From Ardenticatenales bacterium (GTDB taxonomy: Bacteria > Chloroflexota > Anaerolineae > Promineifilales > UBA4811), in assembly GCA_013139935.1 (NCBI GenBank), contig WSZX01000312.1, positions 1 through 8,552 on the forward strand: a DNA stretch of 8,552 nucleotides, read 5' to 3'. Shown piece after piece: positions 1-5,601 of the stretch. Below the pieces are notes generated by a model. That model worked only from the letters and a program-made list of their open reading frames with translations. It had not been told where the DNA came from and did not search any database. The position numbers and the translations under genes were made by a program. Numbering within the stretch: the first letter of the stretch is position 1; every line of letters starts with the position of its first letter.

Positions 1-249
1 ACTGCCGGCCGACTGGGATATCGCTGCGCAGTGCACCGTGGCGGTCCAAGCGTCATCCTGGGAATCAGCGTGGCCATCGAGTTTTCTATCCTCGTCAACC
101 GGCACCGTGCCCCAGGGCGCTGGACAGCAAATCAATGATACCAGCTTCGACGCCCGCCGGCGATCGGCCGGAATGCCGGTGCCTTCAATGACCATGCCCC
201 ACTCCATCTGGGTCATCCCGGCGGCCTGCCGCGCGGCCAGGTCAATCAA
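1..249 (-). CDS. Partial hypothetical protein, open at the left edge
   Basis: On the minus strand a frame is open from a TTG at 249 to base 1, giving 83 codons with no stop, so the gene would continue outside the window. The first half reads like a real protein: it contains the stretch MTQMEW, then GTGIPADRRRASKLVSL, a basic, helix-prone segment followed by a Cys-Cys pair. I do not recognise the family. The TTG overlaps the stop of the minus-strand frame to its right in the sequence TTGATTGA, an arrangement typical of translationally coupled genes. No clear Shine-Dalgarno was seen; an ATG at residue 12 is an alternative start. The second half is rich in Asp, His and Ala and looks less constrained. 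The overlapping plus-strand frame (38-388) has a much less protein-like composition and is probably its shadow. It could also be a decayed gene. Confidence 0.35.
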   Translation of the reverse strand, partial: MIDLAARQAAGMTQMEWGMVIEGTGIPADRRRASKLVSLICCPAPWGTVPVDEDRKLDGHADSQDDAWTATVHCAAISQSAGS

Positions 250-388
250 GCTCGCCCGTCTTGCTCTGCAGCCATTGGATCAGCGCGCCCGATGCAGCGC
301 GCCTGGGCAGGTTCCATGCGCACATCAACAGCGACTTGAACCTGCCACGTGCCGGCCGCTCGATGGCATCAAGATTGGTCAGCTCTGA
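242..388 (-). pseudogene. Remnant of an unknown gene (C-terminal part)
   Basis: A minus-strand frame of 48 codons runs from just after a TGA (389-391) to a TGA at 242-244. It has no good start, though an internal ATG gives 27 residues. The translation contains LDAIERPARGRFKSLL and then ALIQWLQSKTGELD at the C-terminus. This Arg-rich and aromatic composition looks like the end of a real protein rather than random sequence. The upstream in-frame stop suggests that the N-terminal part has been lost or frameshifted. Its stop overlaps the possible TTG start of the next minus-strand frame, so the two may once have been one operon. Family unknown. A chance open frame cannot be excluded. Confidence 0.25.
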
Positions 389-861
389 TCAAGCTAGCTT
401 CACCTGAAGCGGACCTGCGGAGAGGCCAGACAGTTCAAGATCGCCGTTTCGGCCCGAGGAGGACGATGGAAGAAACCAGAGAGGGGGTGGCGGCATTCTG
501 CCCATTCGTGTCACTTGTGTTTGCTTGCATCCTGGCCAACACGGCCGAGACCGATGCCCAAGCGAGCCGCCAGCTAACCAAAACAGACCATCAAGGAGCT
601 TTGGGCAAAGATACAAGCGGCCGAAGACGCAGTACCTGCACCGGGCAGGTGTGGAACCCCTATCTCCCCCACTCAATAGCTCTTCATTTAGCAGGACACT
701 CCAGGTGCTGGGAGGCGTTAACCAGTTCTCATCCGGCATGGTACAATAGCAATCGCGACAGTCAATTCGTTTCGAGATGGAGACGAAAGCGGCCGTCACT
801 GCCCCGATCATCTATCGGCCGCGGTTCTCAGGTCGTACGTAGCTTGGTTGGAGATTGAACC
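389..861. other. Gene-free leader region before the histidine kinase
   Basis: No convincing gene is seen on either strand. A plus frame of 169 codons (349-858) and a minus frame of 140 codons (811-389) overlap here, but both have erratic composition and no plausible domain. Two pieces are mildly protein-like. One is a hydrophobic stretch after an ATG at 466, whose AGGAGG lies only 3 bases upstream, too close to be ideal. The other is a short segment near 588-680 in another frame reading TIKELWAKIQAAEDAV. They might be remains of one frameshifted small gene, but this is speculative. The right part holds a candidate promoter and the leader of the kinase gene. Confidence 0.5.
718..747 (+). promoter_or_regulatory. 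Candidate sigma-70-type promoter for the two-component operon
   Basis: TTAACC (718-723) and TACAAT (742-747) are separated by 18 bases. The -10 box matches 5 of 6 consensus positions and the -35 box 4 of 6. Transcription would begin near 754, leaving a leader of about 108 bases before the kinase ATG at 862. It is the best candidate noticed by eye in the gene-free region. The match alone is not proof. Confidence 0.35.
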
Positions 862-2832
862 ATGTTCACCAGCCTTCGAGCAAGAGTAGGGCTTCTGTCT
901 TTGGCCTTCTTCACCTTGATCTCAATCTCCGTCGCAGCCACCTTTTGGGCAATAGACACCCAGAAGGAAGATGCCTTGGTGATCAATCTGGCCGGCCGGC
1001 AGCGGATGCTCGTCCAGCAGATGACCAAGGATGCGCTACAGCTTGAGAAGGATAGGGATAAGGCCCATGTTCAGGCTCTACAGGAAGCTGCTCGCACTTT
1101 TGACCAGACACTTTGGGCATTAATCAACGGGGGGCAGGCGCCTTACTCACCTGATCGCACGGTGGAGGTGCCCGCGACACAGCACGCGGCAATCGTTGCC
1201 GGGCTGCAACAAGTCGACCACACCTGGGACACCTTGCGCGGCTACCTGGATGTGGTCACGGCGGTGGACCCAGGAAGCTCGGATTTTGAGAGAGCAATCC
1301 AGGCAGTGGAGCAACTCTCCCCCCAACTGGTAGAACAAGCCGACCAGGTGGTGCGGATGTACGAGTCCGCTTCGGAACAAAAGACAGTCCGGCTTCGATG
1401 GATACAGGTATCGTTTTTTGCGACTGTAGTGGTACTGTTAGCAGGTGGGTACCTGGCCATGCAAAAGTGGGTATTTCGGCCGCTGCACCAGTTGGGCAAT
1501 GCAGCTGACCGTATCCGTGGGGGCGACCTTGAAACGGCGTCGACTGTCTCCGGACCACAGGAGATCAAACACCTGGCCAGCAGCTTCGAGAGCATGCGGA
1601 TGGAACTCAAACGCTCTCATGGCGACCTACAGGCCTGGGCGGCCGAGCTGGAAACGCAGGTGAGCCAGCGAACACATGAGCTAGCTGCGCTGCACGAAGT
1701 GAATCGAGAGATCTCTTCACGGCTGGAGATTGATCACGTGTCGCGGTCGGTAACAGAGATGGCGCGGGCATTACTAAAGGGCGAAGTGGCAGTCCTGTGC
1801 TTGCTGGACAAGACGGGAGATACCTTGCTTCTGAGCTCGGCCGATGGGATTCAGGATGCGATTCCATCAAGTCAGACGCCGACTCGGCGCGCGCCGATTG
1901 ACCGGGTACTGGCTGGCGACCGGGCCGTGCTTTGCCGGAATGACTGCTGTCCAGGCGGGTGTGGCATCATGCCGGAGGAGTTCCGAGCCAGCCACGTGGT
2001 AGCCCCGCTGCGGATAGGGGAGCGAAGCATAGGCACACTCTGCGTGGGCAGTTCCAAGGCAAGGGCGTTCTCTGACGAGTCAGCTGACGTACTGATCGAG
2101 CTCGCTCGCTCGGCCGCCATCGCCTTTGAAAACGCCCGCCTTTATGAGCAAGTGGAACAAGTGGCCATTCTCAAGGAACGCGAAAGGATCGCAGCCGAGA
2201 TGCATGACGGTCTTGCTCAGACATTGAGCTTCTTTCGCCTAAAGGTCGACCAAATCGCGGATTTGATCGAGACCGGCAGAGAAAAGGAAGCCTTGGACGA
2301 GATGCAGGATTTGGACAGGACTGTCGCGCAGGCTAGCCAGGAGGTACGCGACGCCATTTCCAAACTCCAGGAGGACCTGCCGCCACACAGAGCTTTGGAA
2401 GATGAGTTGACCATGTTGGCCCAGGAATTCTCCCAGGTCAGCAAGTTGCCAACAGATCTCAAGATTGAGGTGGAGGCACCTTTGCACCTGGCGCGCGATG
2501 AAACCGAACAGGTTGTCAGAGTGGTCCGCGAAGCGCTTCAGAATGTGGCGCGTCACGGCAATGCCACACACGCAACCGTCTGCTTGAAGAGAGAGGGGAC
2601 TCAAGCTATGGTGATAGTCGAGGATGACGGATGCGGTTTCAATCCCGGGTCTGCCATCGGCCGGGAGCAACATTTCGGCCTCAGTATTATGCACGCGCGG
2701 GCAACCAGTGTCGGCGGTGCACTCGTGGTTGATTCGACGCCCGGGCAAGGTACCCAGGTGACGTTAACCTGGCCGCTGGAGCGGGTCACTGACGGTGAGG
2801 AGGTGACTCGTGGTCAATCACTCCAGAGCTAG
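862..2832 (+). CDS. NarX-like membrane histidine kinase with cysteine-rich GAF domain
   Basis: This 656-residue sensor kinase would detect a small ligand outside the membrane and/or a cytoplasmic signal and phosphorylate the response regulator encoded next to it. TM1 spans about residues 9-31, an extracytoplasmic helical domain 32-180 and TM2 181-200. Residues 41-54 (INLAGRQRMLVQQM) closely resemble the P-box of NarX/NarQ and the PilJ-type N-terminal domain, where nitrate/nitrite binds in NarX. HAMP and a coiled coil follow (about 201-275), then a GAF-like domain (about 285-427) with cysteines at 313, 358, 362, 363, 367 and 394. HisKA_3 carries the phospho-acceptor His448 in EMHDGLAQTL. HATPase_c shows the N-box Asn561, the G1 motif DDGCGF (588-593) and a glycine-rich end (GQGT, 628-631). 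The start is supported by GGAG at 850-853. A nitrate or redox signal is inference; no nitrate genes are in view. Confidence 0.95.
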   Translation: MFTSLRARVGLLSLAFFTLISISVAATFWAIDTQKEDALVINLAGRQRMLVQQMTKDALQLEKDRDKAHVQALQEAARTFDQTLWALINGGQAPYSPDRTVEVPATQHAAIVAGLQQVDHTWDTLRGYLDVVTAVDPGSSDFERAIQAVEQLSPQLVEQADQVVRMYESASEQKTVRLRWIQVSFFATVVVLLAGGYLAMQKWVFRPLHQLGNAADRIRGGDLETASTVSGPQEIKHLASSFESMRMELKRSHGDLQAWAAELETQVSQRTHELAALHEVNREISSRLEIDHVSRSVTEMARALLKGEVAVLCLLDKTGDTLLLSSADGIQDAIPSSQTPTRRAPIDRVLAGDRAVLCRNDCCPGGCGIMPEEFRASHVVAPLRIGERSIGTLCVGSSKARAFSDESADVLIELARSAAIAFENARLYEQVEQVAILKERERIAAEMHDGLAQTLSFFRLKVDQIADLIETGREKEALDEMQDLDRTVAQASQEVRDAISKLQEDLPPHRALEDELTMLAQEFSQVSKLPTDLKIEVEAPLHLARDETEQVVRVVREALQNVARHGNATHATVCLKREGTQAMVIVEDDGCGFNPGSAIGREQHFGLSIMHARATSVGGALVVDSTPGQGTQVTLTWPLERVTDGEEVTRGQSLQS

Positions 2833-2833
2833 A

Positions 2834-2844
2834 AGAGGAGGTGA
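2834..2844 (+). promoter_or_regulatory. Strong Shine-Dalgarno that fixes the GTG start of the response regulator
   Basis: AGAGGAGGTGA is nearly complementary to the 3' end of 16S rRNA and sits just before GTG at 2848. It selects this GTG over the out-of-frame GTG at 2841, which lies inside the motif. It lies in the 15-base gap after the kinase stop, so the two genes are almost certainly one transcript. Confidence 0.8.
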
Positions 2845-2847
2845 GTT

Positions 2848-3552
2848 GTGCCGGAGCAAAGTAAGCTGAGCAGGACTCGCGTTCTGCTGGCCGATGATCA
2901 CACACTTTTCCGCGAGGGATTGGCGGGAATCCTCTCAGGCCAACCGGACTTTGAGGTGGTGAGTGAGGCGTGCGATGGTACCGAGGCGATCGTCAAGGCT
3001 CGGAAGTTGATACCCGACCTTATCTTGATGGATATCGAGATGCCGGGTTGCGACGGCCTGAAAGCCACGCGACAAATCAAGCTAGAATTCCCTTCGATTC
3101 GGATTGTGATGCTTACGGTCAAGGACGACGACGAGAAGTTGTTCGAAGCCATTCGCAGCGGGGCGCAGGGCTACCTATTGAAGGACATCCGATCGCGAGA
3201 AATGTTGGCGTTGCTCAGGGCTGCAATGCAGGGAGAAGCGGCTATGACCTCAGCGCTGGCCAGTCGAATCCTTGCCGAGTTCCGGCGCCTGAGCCCCCAC
3301 CCGCCAGAATTCTATGAGAGCGAACCAGGTCTCACGCCCCGCGAGCAAGAAGTCCTCAACTTGGTTGCCGAGGGGGCGACGAACAAAGAGATAGCTGAGG
3401 CACTCACGATAACTGTTCACACCGTCAAAAGGCACATGTCTCACATTCTGGGCAAGCTGCACCTAAGCAGCCGTCAGGAGGCAGCCCGATACGCGCTGCG
3501 TAGGGGCATGATACCACCGGCAGGCGAGGATCCACCGCAACAGCCAGGTTAA
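2848..3552 (+). CDS. NarL/LuxR-family response regulator
   Basis: This 234-residue DNA-binding regulator is the expected phosphorylation partner of the HisKA_3 kinase immediately upstream. The receiver domain (about residues 10-128) has the acidic pair Asp16-Asp17, the phospho-acceptor Asp62 in LMDIEMPGCDG, Thr90 and the conserved Lys112 in GYLLKD. A linker of about 30 residues leads to a LuxR/GerE helix-turn-helix (about 162-226), beginning LTPREQEVLNL with the recognition region TVHTVKRHMSHI. Length and layout are those of the NarL group. Translation starts at GTG, chosen because of the strong Shine-Dalgarno and because the receiver domain begins at residue 10. An intrinsic terminator about 110 bases downstream ends the operon. 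Targets are unknown; the two small genes downstream are candidates by proximity only. Confidence 0.95.
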   Translation: MPEQSKLSRTRVLLADDHTLFREGLAGILSGQPDFEVVSEACDGTEAIVKARKLIPDLILMDIEMPGCDGLKATRQIKLEFPSIRIVMLTVKDDDEKLFEAIRSGAQGYLLKDIRSREMLALLRAAMQGEAAMTSALASRILAEFRRLSPHPPEFYESEPGLTPREQEVLNLVAEGATNKEIAEALTITVHTVKRHMSHILGKLHLSSRQEAARYALRRGMIPPAGEDPPQQPG

Positions 3553-3661
3553 GCCGCCCGCCCAAACTCACCCTTCATCCAGGCACCCCAAGAGGGAGCT
3601 TTCGCGCGCCTGTCGGCGGGGGAACTAGTACCTCATTCCAAAGAGTTAGTACTCGCACGAG

Positions 3662-3690
3662 AAGAGCCATCAACAGGATGGCTCTTTTTT
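3662..3690 (+). terminator. Rho-independent terminator of the kinase-regulator operon
   Basis: AAGAGCCATC (3662-3671) pairs perfectly with GATGGCTCTT (3677-3686) around the 5-base loop AACAG. A run of six T (3685-3690) follows. The stem and U-tract on the plus strand fit an intrinsic terminator. It separates the two-component operon from the small genes to the right, which therefore need their own promoters. Confidence 0.92.
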
Positions 3691-3788
3691 GGTACCTCTG
3701 GATGCCCAGGTGGTATTGTGCTCCGCAGTTGCCAATGATATCCTGGCACTGTGACTGTTGATAACAAGAGAGGAAACCAGAGGTAGAA

Positions 3789-3932
3789 ATGAAGAGTGTT
3801 TTCGACCTACGGCTCCAGGCCTGGCCCGGCGGCAGCTCAATGCAGCCTTTGGGCCGCTTGGTGGAATTCGGCTCTCCGGCGAGGGCGGATCCAGTCAAGT
3901 ATCACAGTCAAGACCCAACAAGACCCAATTAG
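3789..3932 (+). CDS. Possible 47-residue small ORF in the DUF4242 leader
   Basis: An ATG at 3789 follows AGAGG (3779-3783) at a usable distance. The frame encodes 47 residues beginning MKSVFDLRLQAWPGG and ends at TAG 3930-3932, 23 bases before the DUF4242 start. The product is basic and proline/glycine-rich at its end, with no membrane segment or known motif. The last codons run through a perfect 10-base tandem repeat. It could be a leader peptide for the next gene, a remnant of a lost gene or chance. I do not recognise it. Confidence 0.2.
   Translation: MKSVFDLRLQAWPGGSSMQPLGRLVEFGSPARADPVKYHSQDPTRPN
3909..3928 (+). repeat. Perfect 10-bp tandem duplication
   Basis: CAAGACCCAA occurs twice without a gap (3909-3918 and 3919-3928), about 15 bases before the Shine-Dalgarno of the DUF4242 gene. 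It may be a regulator-binding direct repeat or a simple slippage duplication. No other copy was noticed nearby. Confidence 0.6.
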
Positions 3933-3955
3933 AATGAGAATGAAAGGAGTAAAAG

Positions 3956-4207
3956 ATGCCACTCTATATGGATATTCACAAAGGTGTAGAAGGGTTGACT
4001 GCCGAAGCGGTCGCAGCGGCCCACCAGAAGGACCTCGAGGCTCAGGAGAAGCACGGGGTGAAGTATCTGAGATACTGGTTCAACGAAGACGACGGCAGCG
4101 TCTTCTGTCTGAGCGAGGCTCCGAGCAAAGAAGCGGCTGAGGCAGTACACCGCGAGGCCCACGGCCTCCTAGCAGACGAGATCATCGAGGTCAAAGAGGG
4201 CGAGTAG
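3956..4207 (+). CDS. DUF4242 family small protein (SCO4226-like, possible nickel binding)
   Basis: This 83-residue cytoplasmic protein matches the DUF4242 pattern. It begins MPLYMDIHKG, has a middle KYLRYWFNEDDGSVFCLSEA, and ends with the family signature AEAVHREAHGLLADEI. The family has a ferredoxin-like alpha/beta fold. The Streptomyces member SCO4226 binds nickel, but the role of most members is unknown. Potential metal ligands here are His8, His23, His33, His65, His69 and Cys51; which of them bind metal is not shown by the sequence. No signal peptide or membrane segment is present. The start is clear: AAAGGAG (3943-3949) lies 6 bases before the ATG. It is isolated from the upstream operon by a terminator and followed by a strong hairpin, so it is probably a single-gene transcript. 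Length is typical of the family. Confidence 0.85.
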   Translation: MPLYMDIHKGVEGLTAEAVAAAHQKDLEAQEKHGVKYLRYWFNEDDGSVFCLSEAPSKEAAEAVHREAHGLLADEIIEVKEGE

Positions 4208-4217
4208 AAGCATAGCA

Positions 4218-4247
4218 GGCCCCTGCTATCGCCGGATAGCGGGGGCC
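4218..4247 (+). terminator. GC-rich hairpin after the DUF4242 gene, terminator-like
   Basis: GGCCCCTGCTATC (4218-4230) pairs with GATAGCGGGGGCC (4235-4247) over 13 bp with one G-T pair and a GCCG loop, beginning 10 bases after the stop codon. It lacks a T-run, so it may act as a weak terminator, a transcript 3'-end stabiliser, or a terminator in a lineage that does not need the U-tract. Confidence 0.6.
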
Positions 4248-4448
4248 TTGGCGACGAAACGGGCGTATGAAGCACATCTTTGCCAAACACTTGCGGGCCG
4301 ACCATGCCGCGCTCTGTCCTTTGAGGGCATCGCTGTCGAGCTAAAGGGCGGCCCAACATTTGCTGCAGCGGACGCGGCCATCGCCTCGGCAGATCCGGCG
4401 GCAATTCCCTGGTTGGTGTTCATGAACGCCAGAGGTTTACTGCATAAC
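4248..4448 (+). other. Intergenic region, possible gene remnant
   Basis: No intact gene is supported. The plus frame from 4248 reads through to 4586 and overlaps the next real gene out of frame. Between about 4320 and 4440 its translation is oddly protein-like (FEGIAVELKGG, then ADPAAIPWLVFMNARGLL). The first part looks random, and no Shine-Dalgarno precedes its ATG. It may be a decayed gene or a chance reading. Any promoter for the gene at 4516 must lie here or just to the right, but no clear -35/-10 pair was identified. Confidence 0.3.
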
Positions 4449-4497
4449 ACCTGTCAAACAGGTTCCATAATCAGTAGGAAACCGCCTTCCTGGCGGT
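4449..4497 (+). promoter_or_regulatory. Leader with two perfect small hairpins before the 102-residue gene
   Basis: Two perfect inverted repeats stand in a row: ACCTGT (4449-4454) with ACAGGT (4458-4463), loop CAA; and ACCGCC (4481-4486) with GGCGGT (4492-4497), loop TTCCT. The second ends four bases before the AAGGGAG ribosome binding site (4501-4507). They could control translation or be operator half-sites. No T-run follows, so they are not attenuator-type terminators, and no known riboswitch consensus was recognised. Confidence 0.4.
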
Positions 4498-4515
4498 CCG
4501 AAGGGAGAAACCACC

Positions 4516-4824
4516 ATGCTTTTCCATGTAACCATGACCCATACCGAAGACAACTGCCCCAACTACCACCGCGAGAGGATGCCTGAGGTTCTTGAGGCTT
4601 TTGAGAACCTTGAAGCGCTTGGCAAGGAACTGAACGTCAAGCTCCACTACTTTACCTGGTGCGGACCTGACCACGTTGCCTTTGTCTTGCTCGAAGCTGA
4701 TACTCTATCTGCAGTATCCCGCTACGTCTTCTCAATTCCCATTCCTCAGGACATCCAGGTGGTCCCCGTGGAACACCTACACGACACTGTGGCTATGGTC
4801 AAAGCGATGATGGAACAGGCGTAG
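4516..4824 (+). CDS. Small conserved-looking protein of unknown function (ferredoxin-like fold suspected)
   Basis: This 102-residue soluble protein has no signal peptide or membrane segment. The start is supported by AAGGGAG (4501-4507) 8 bases before the ATG. The predicted pattern is a strand (MLFHVTMTH), a long helix (about 16-40), strands around 42-47 (KLHYF) and 53-60 (HVAFVLLEA), a helix (62-70), a strand (80-85) and a final helix. This beta-alpha-beta-beta-alpha-beta order suggests a small dimeric alpha/beta-barrel protein like DUF3303 or other ferredoxin-like families. The N-terminus is rich in possible metal ligands (His4, His9, Cys14, His18), with His44, Cys49, His53, His87 and His89 later. 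I do not recognise the family with certainty. Its size and suspected fold parallel the DUF4242 protein upstream, and both may answer the same signal, but this is inference. Confidence 0.75.
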   Translation: MLFHVTMTHTEDNCPNYHRERMPEVLEAFENLEALGKELNVKLHYFTWCGPDHVAFVLLEADTLSAVSRYVFSIPIPQDIQVVPVEHLHDTVAMVKAMMEQA

Positions 4825-4975
4825 AAGCAAAGGTAGGCGGCAACGTGCCTCAAGCCACATTCAAGGTTAGCATTGTGCAGTGAGGCATCTACAGAAGAAA
4901 ACCGGCTGGCGAACACGCGCGCTCTGCCCTCGAAGGTTTGCGGCCGGGCGCGGGGCGTCGCCAGCCTACGCCGTT

Positions 4976-5002
4976 TATGCCACTACGCAAGTAGGTGGCA
5001 TA
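4976..5002. repeat. Hairpin with GCAA tetraloop
   Basis: TATGCCACTAC (4976-4986) pairs with GTAG and TGGCATA (4991-5002) around the loop GCAA, leaving a single bulged G at 4995. The 11-bp stem and GNRA-type loop suggest a folded RNA or a single-strand DNA hairpin of the REP type rather than chance. Confidence 0.55.
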
Positions 5003-5072
5003 TTCGGGCTACAAAGTGGCCCTAACCACTCGCTTGCTGGCCTTCGGCTCGCTGATGCTCGCCCCTGCCCAT

Positions 5073-5161
5073 CAAGCGGATGGAGCCGGCTGCGCTTCCG
5101 CATAGACAGCCTCCGCTTGGCTCCGGCTTCTATGCGGCATGCTCGCGGCTTATCCGCCGCG
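5073..5161. repeat. Cluster of nested inverted repeats
   Basis: Several perfect inverted pairs are interleaved. CAAGCGGA (5073-5080) pairs with TCCGCTTG (5112-5119). GGAGCC (5082-5087) pairs with GGCTCC (5119-5124). CCGCATAGA (5098-5106) pairs with TCTATGCGG (5129-5137). CGCGGC (5144-5149) pairs with GCCGCG (5156-5161). The first and third pairs cross each other, so they are alternatives or form a pseudoknot. This resembles a dispersed palindromic intergenic element, but no family is recognised. Confidence 0.5.
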
Positions 5162-5229
5162 CTTCCACTCCAATTCGTCACTTCCTATGGTGCTTTTGGC
5201 ACGCACACAGATTGTGCATGTATTGGCCC

Positions 5230-5373
5230 ATGAGCTATCCATGGGATCCGAGGAAAGCTGTCTCCAATCTGGAAAAGCACGGCGCAAGCTATGCCGATGT
5301 CGTTGGGGTCCTTGAAGATGGATTGGCACTGATCATCAAAGCGCCAACTAACACGTTGCTGGGAGTAGCCTGA
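5230..5373 (+). pseudogene. Truncated BrnT-family toxin
   Basis: The 47-residue frame begins MSYPWDPRKAVSNLEKHGAS and continues YADVVGVLEDGLALI. This is the N-terminal BrnT pattern (aromatic-x-W-D-x-x-K-x-x-x-N-x-x-K-H-G, then D-x-x-A-L). BrnT proteins are RNase-type toxins of type II toxin-antitoxin pairs, usually about 90-100 residues and followed by the antitoxin brnA. Here similarity ends after about residue 35, a stop follows at 5371-5373, and no BrnA is found downstream. The catalytic C-terminal half is therefore missing and the toxin should be inactive. No good Shine-Dalgarno precedes the ATG. The break coincides with the start of a group II intron-like segment, which suggests an insertion, but the rest of the gene is not found on the other side within the window. 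Confidence 0.65.
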
Positions 5374-5598
5374 AAGCTGTCATCCGCTAGTTGGTGAAAG
5401 TCCAACCATGGCCGCAGGTGCCACGCGCCGCCGGGCTATGTAGCAGGCCGCTGACGCGAGTGCTACCGGGTGACTGGATGTGCTGCCCTGGTGCCAGGAT
5501 AACAGAAGCGGAGTATCCCCCTGAGAAAGGGGTGCAAAACCGCAGCCCGTAACATGAAGTGAATCTTGCAGCGTCGAAAACACAAGCAGCGCAGCCCC
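5365..5598 (+). ncRNA. Group II intron-like fragment (5' domain I-like part)
   Basis: No protein is supported here. The hairpin GTTGG(TGAAAGT)CCAAC at 5390-5406 resembles the GGTGAAAGTCC stem-loop near the 5' end of many bacterial group II introns. It is followed by further stem-rich sequence, GACGCGAG (5453-5460), CCTG(GTGC)CAGG (5487-5498) and CCCC/GGGG near 5517-5532, of the kind seen in domain I. No consensus GTGYG 5' end is visible; the edge is somewhere between about 5330 and 5380. No reverse transcriptase frame and no domain V (catalytic AGC hairpin) is seen before the next gene at 5602, so this would be a truncated, immobile fragment. A different structured RNA is possible. The call rests on recalled motif similarity, not an alignment. 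Confidence 0.4.
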
Positions 5599-5601
5599 GC
5601 T

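Larger units (their letters stand above)
4825..5229. other. Gene-free, highly structured region
   Basis: About 400 bases with no supportable gene. Two plus frames overlap here (4880-5233, and 5080 into the BrnT frame), but both translate to Arg/Pro/Ala-rich strings with no motif. The section is dense in inverted repeats, described separately. No intrinsic terminator with a T-run was found after the gene ending at 4824. A small inverted repeat, GCACA/TGTGC (5205-5219), lies just before the BrnT-like frame. Confidence 0.5.

Noticed and set aside
349..858. Plus-strand frame of 169 codons and overlapping minus-strand frame 811-389
   Set aside because: Erratic composition, no domain, no well-spaced Shine-Dalgarno at their starts, and the plus frame runs up to the kinase start, where promoter-like sequence sits.
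3693..3699. TACCTCT as a NarL heptamer
   Set aside because: It fits TACYYMT by sequence, but no properly spaced inverted partner (7-2-7) follows; a single short match is expected by chance.
3796..4140. Plus-strand frame of 114 codons overlapping the DUF4242 gene
   Set aside because: Out-of-frame shadow of a well-supported gene with a strong Shine-Dalgarno.
4305..4322. Similarity between CGCGCTCTGTCCT here and CGCGCTCTGCCCT near 4918
   Set aside because: Only about 12-14 matching bases, flanks unrelated; too short to call a repeat.
5019..5026. GCCCTAAC as an integron attC core site near the BrnT-like frame
   Set aside because: The reverse complement does not exactly fit GTTRRRY, no partner core site was found at a proper distance, and no cassette structure or integrase is seen.
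4880..5233. Plus-strand frame of 117 codons in the structured region
   Set aside because: Arg/Pro/Ala-rich translation explained by GC-rich inverted repeats; no start signal or motif.
5390..5406. GGTGAAAGTCC as part of a cobalamin riboswitch
   Set aside because: The rest of the B12 box consensus is missing and the downstream gene is a regulator, not cobalamin-related.
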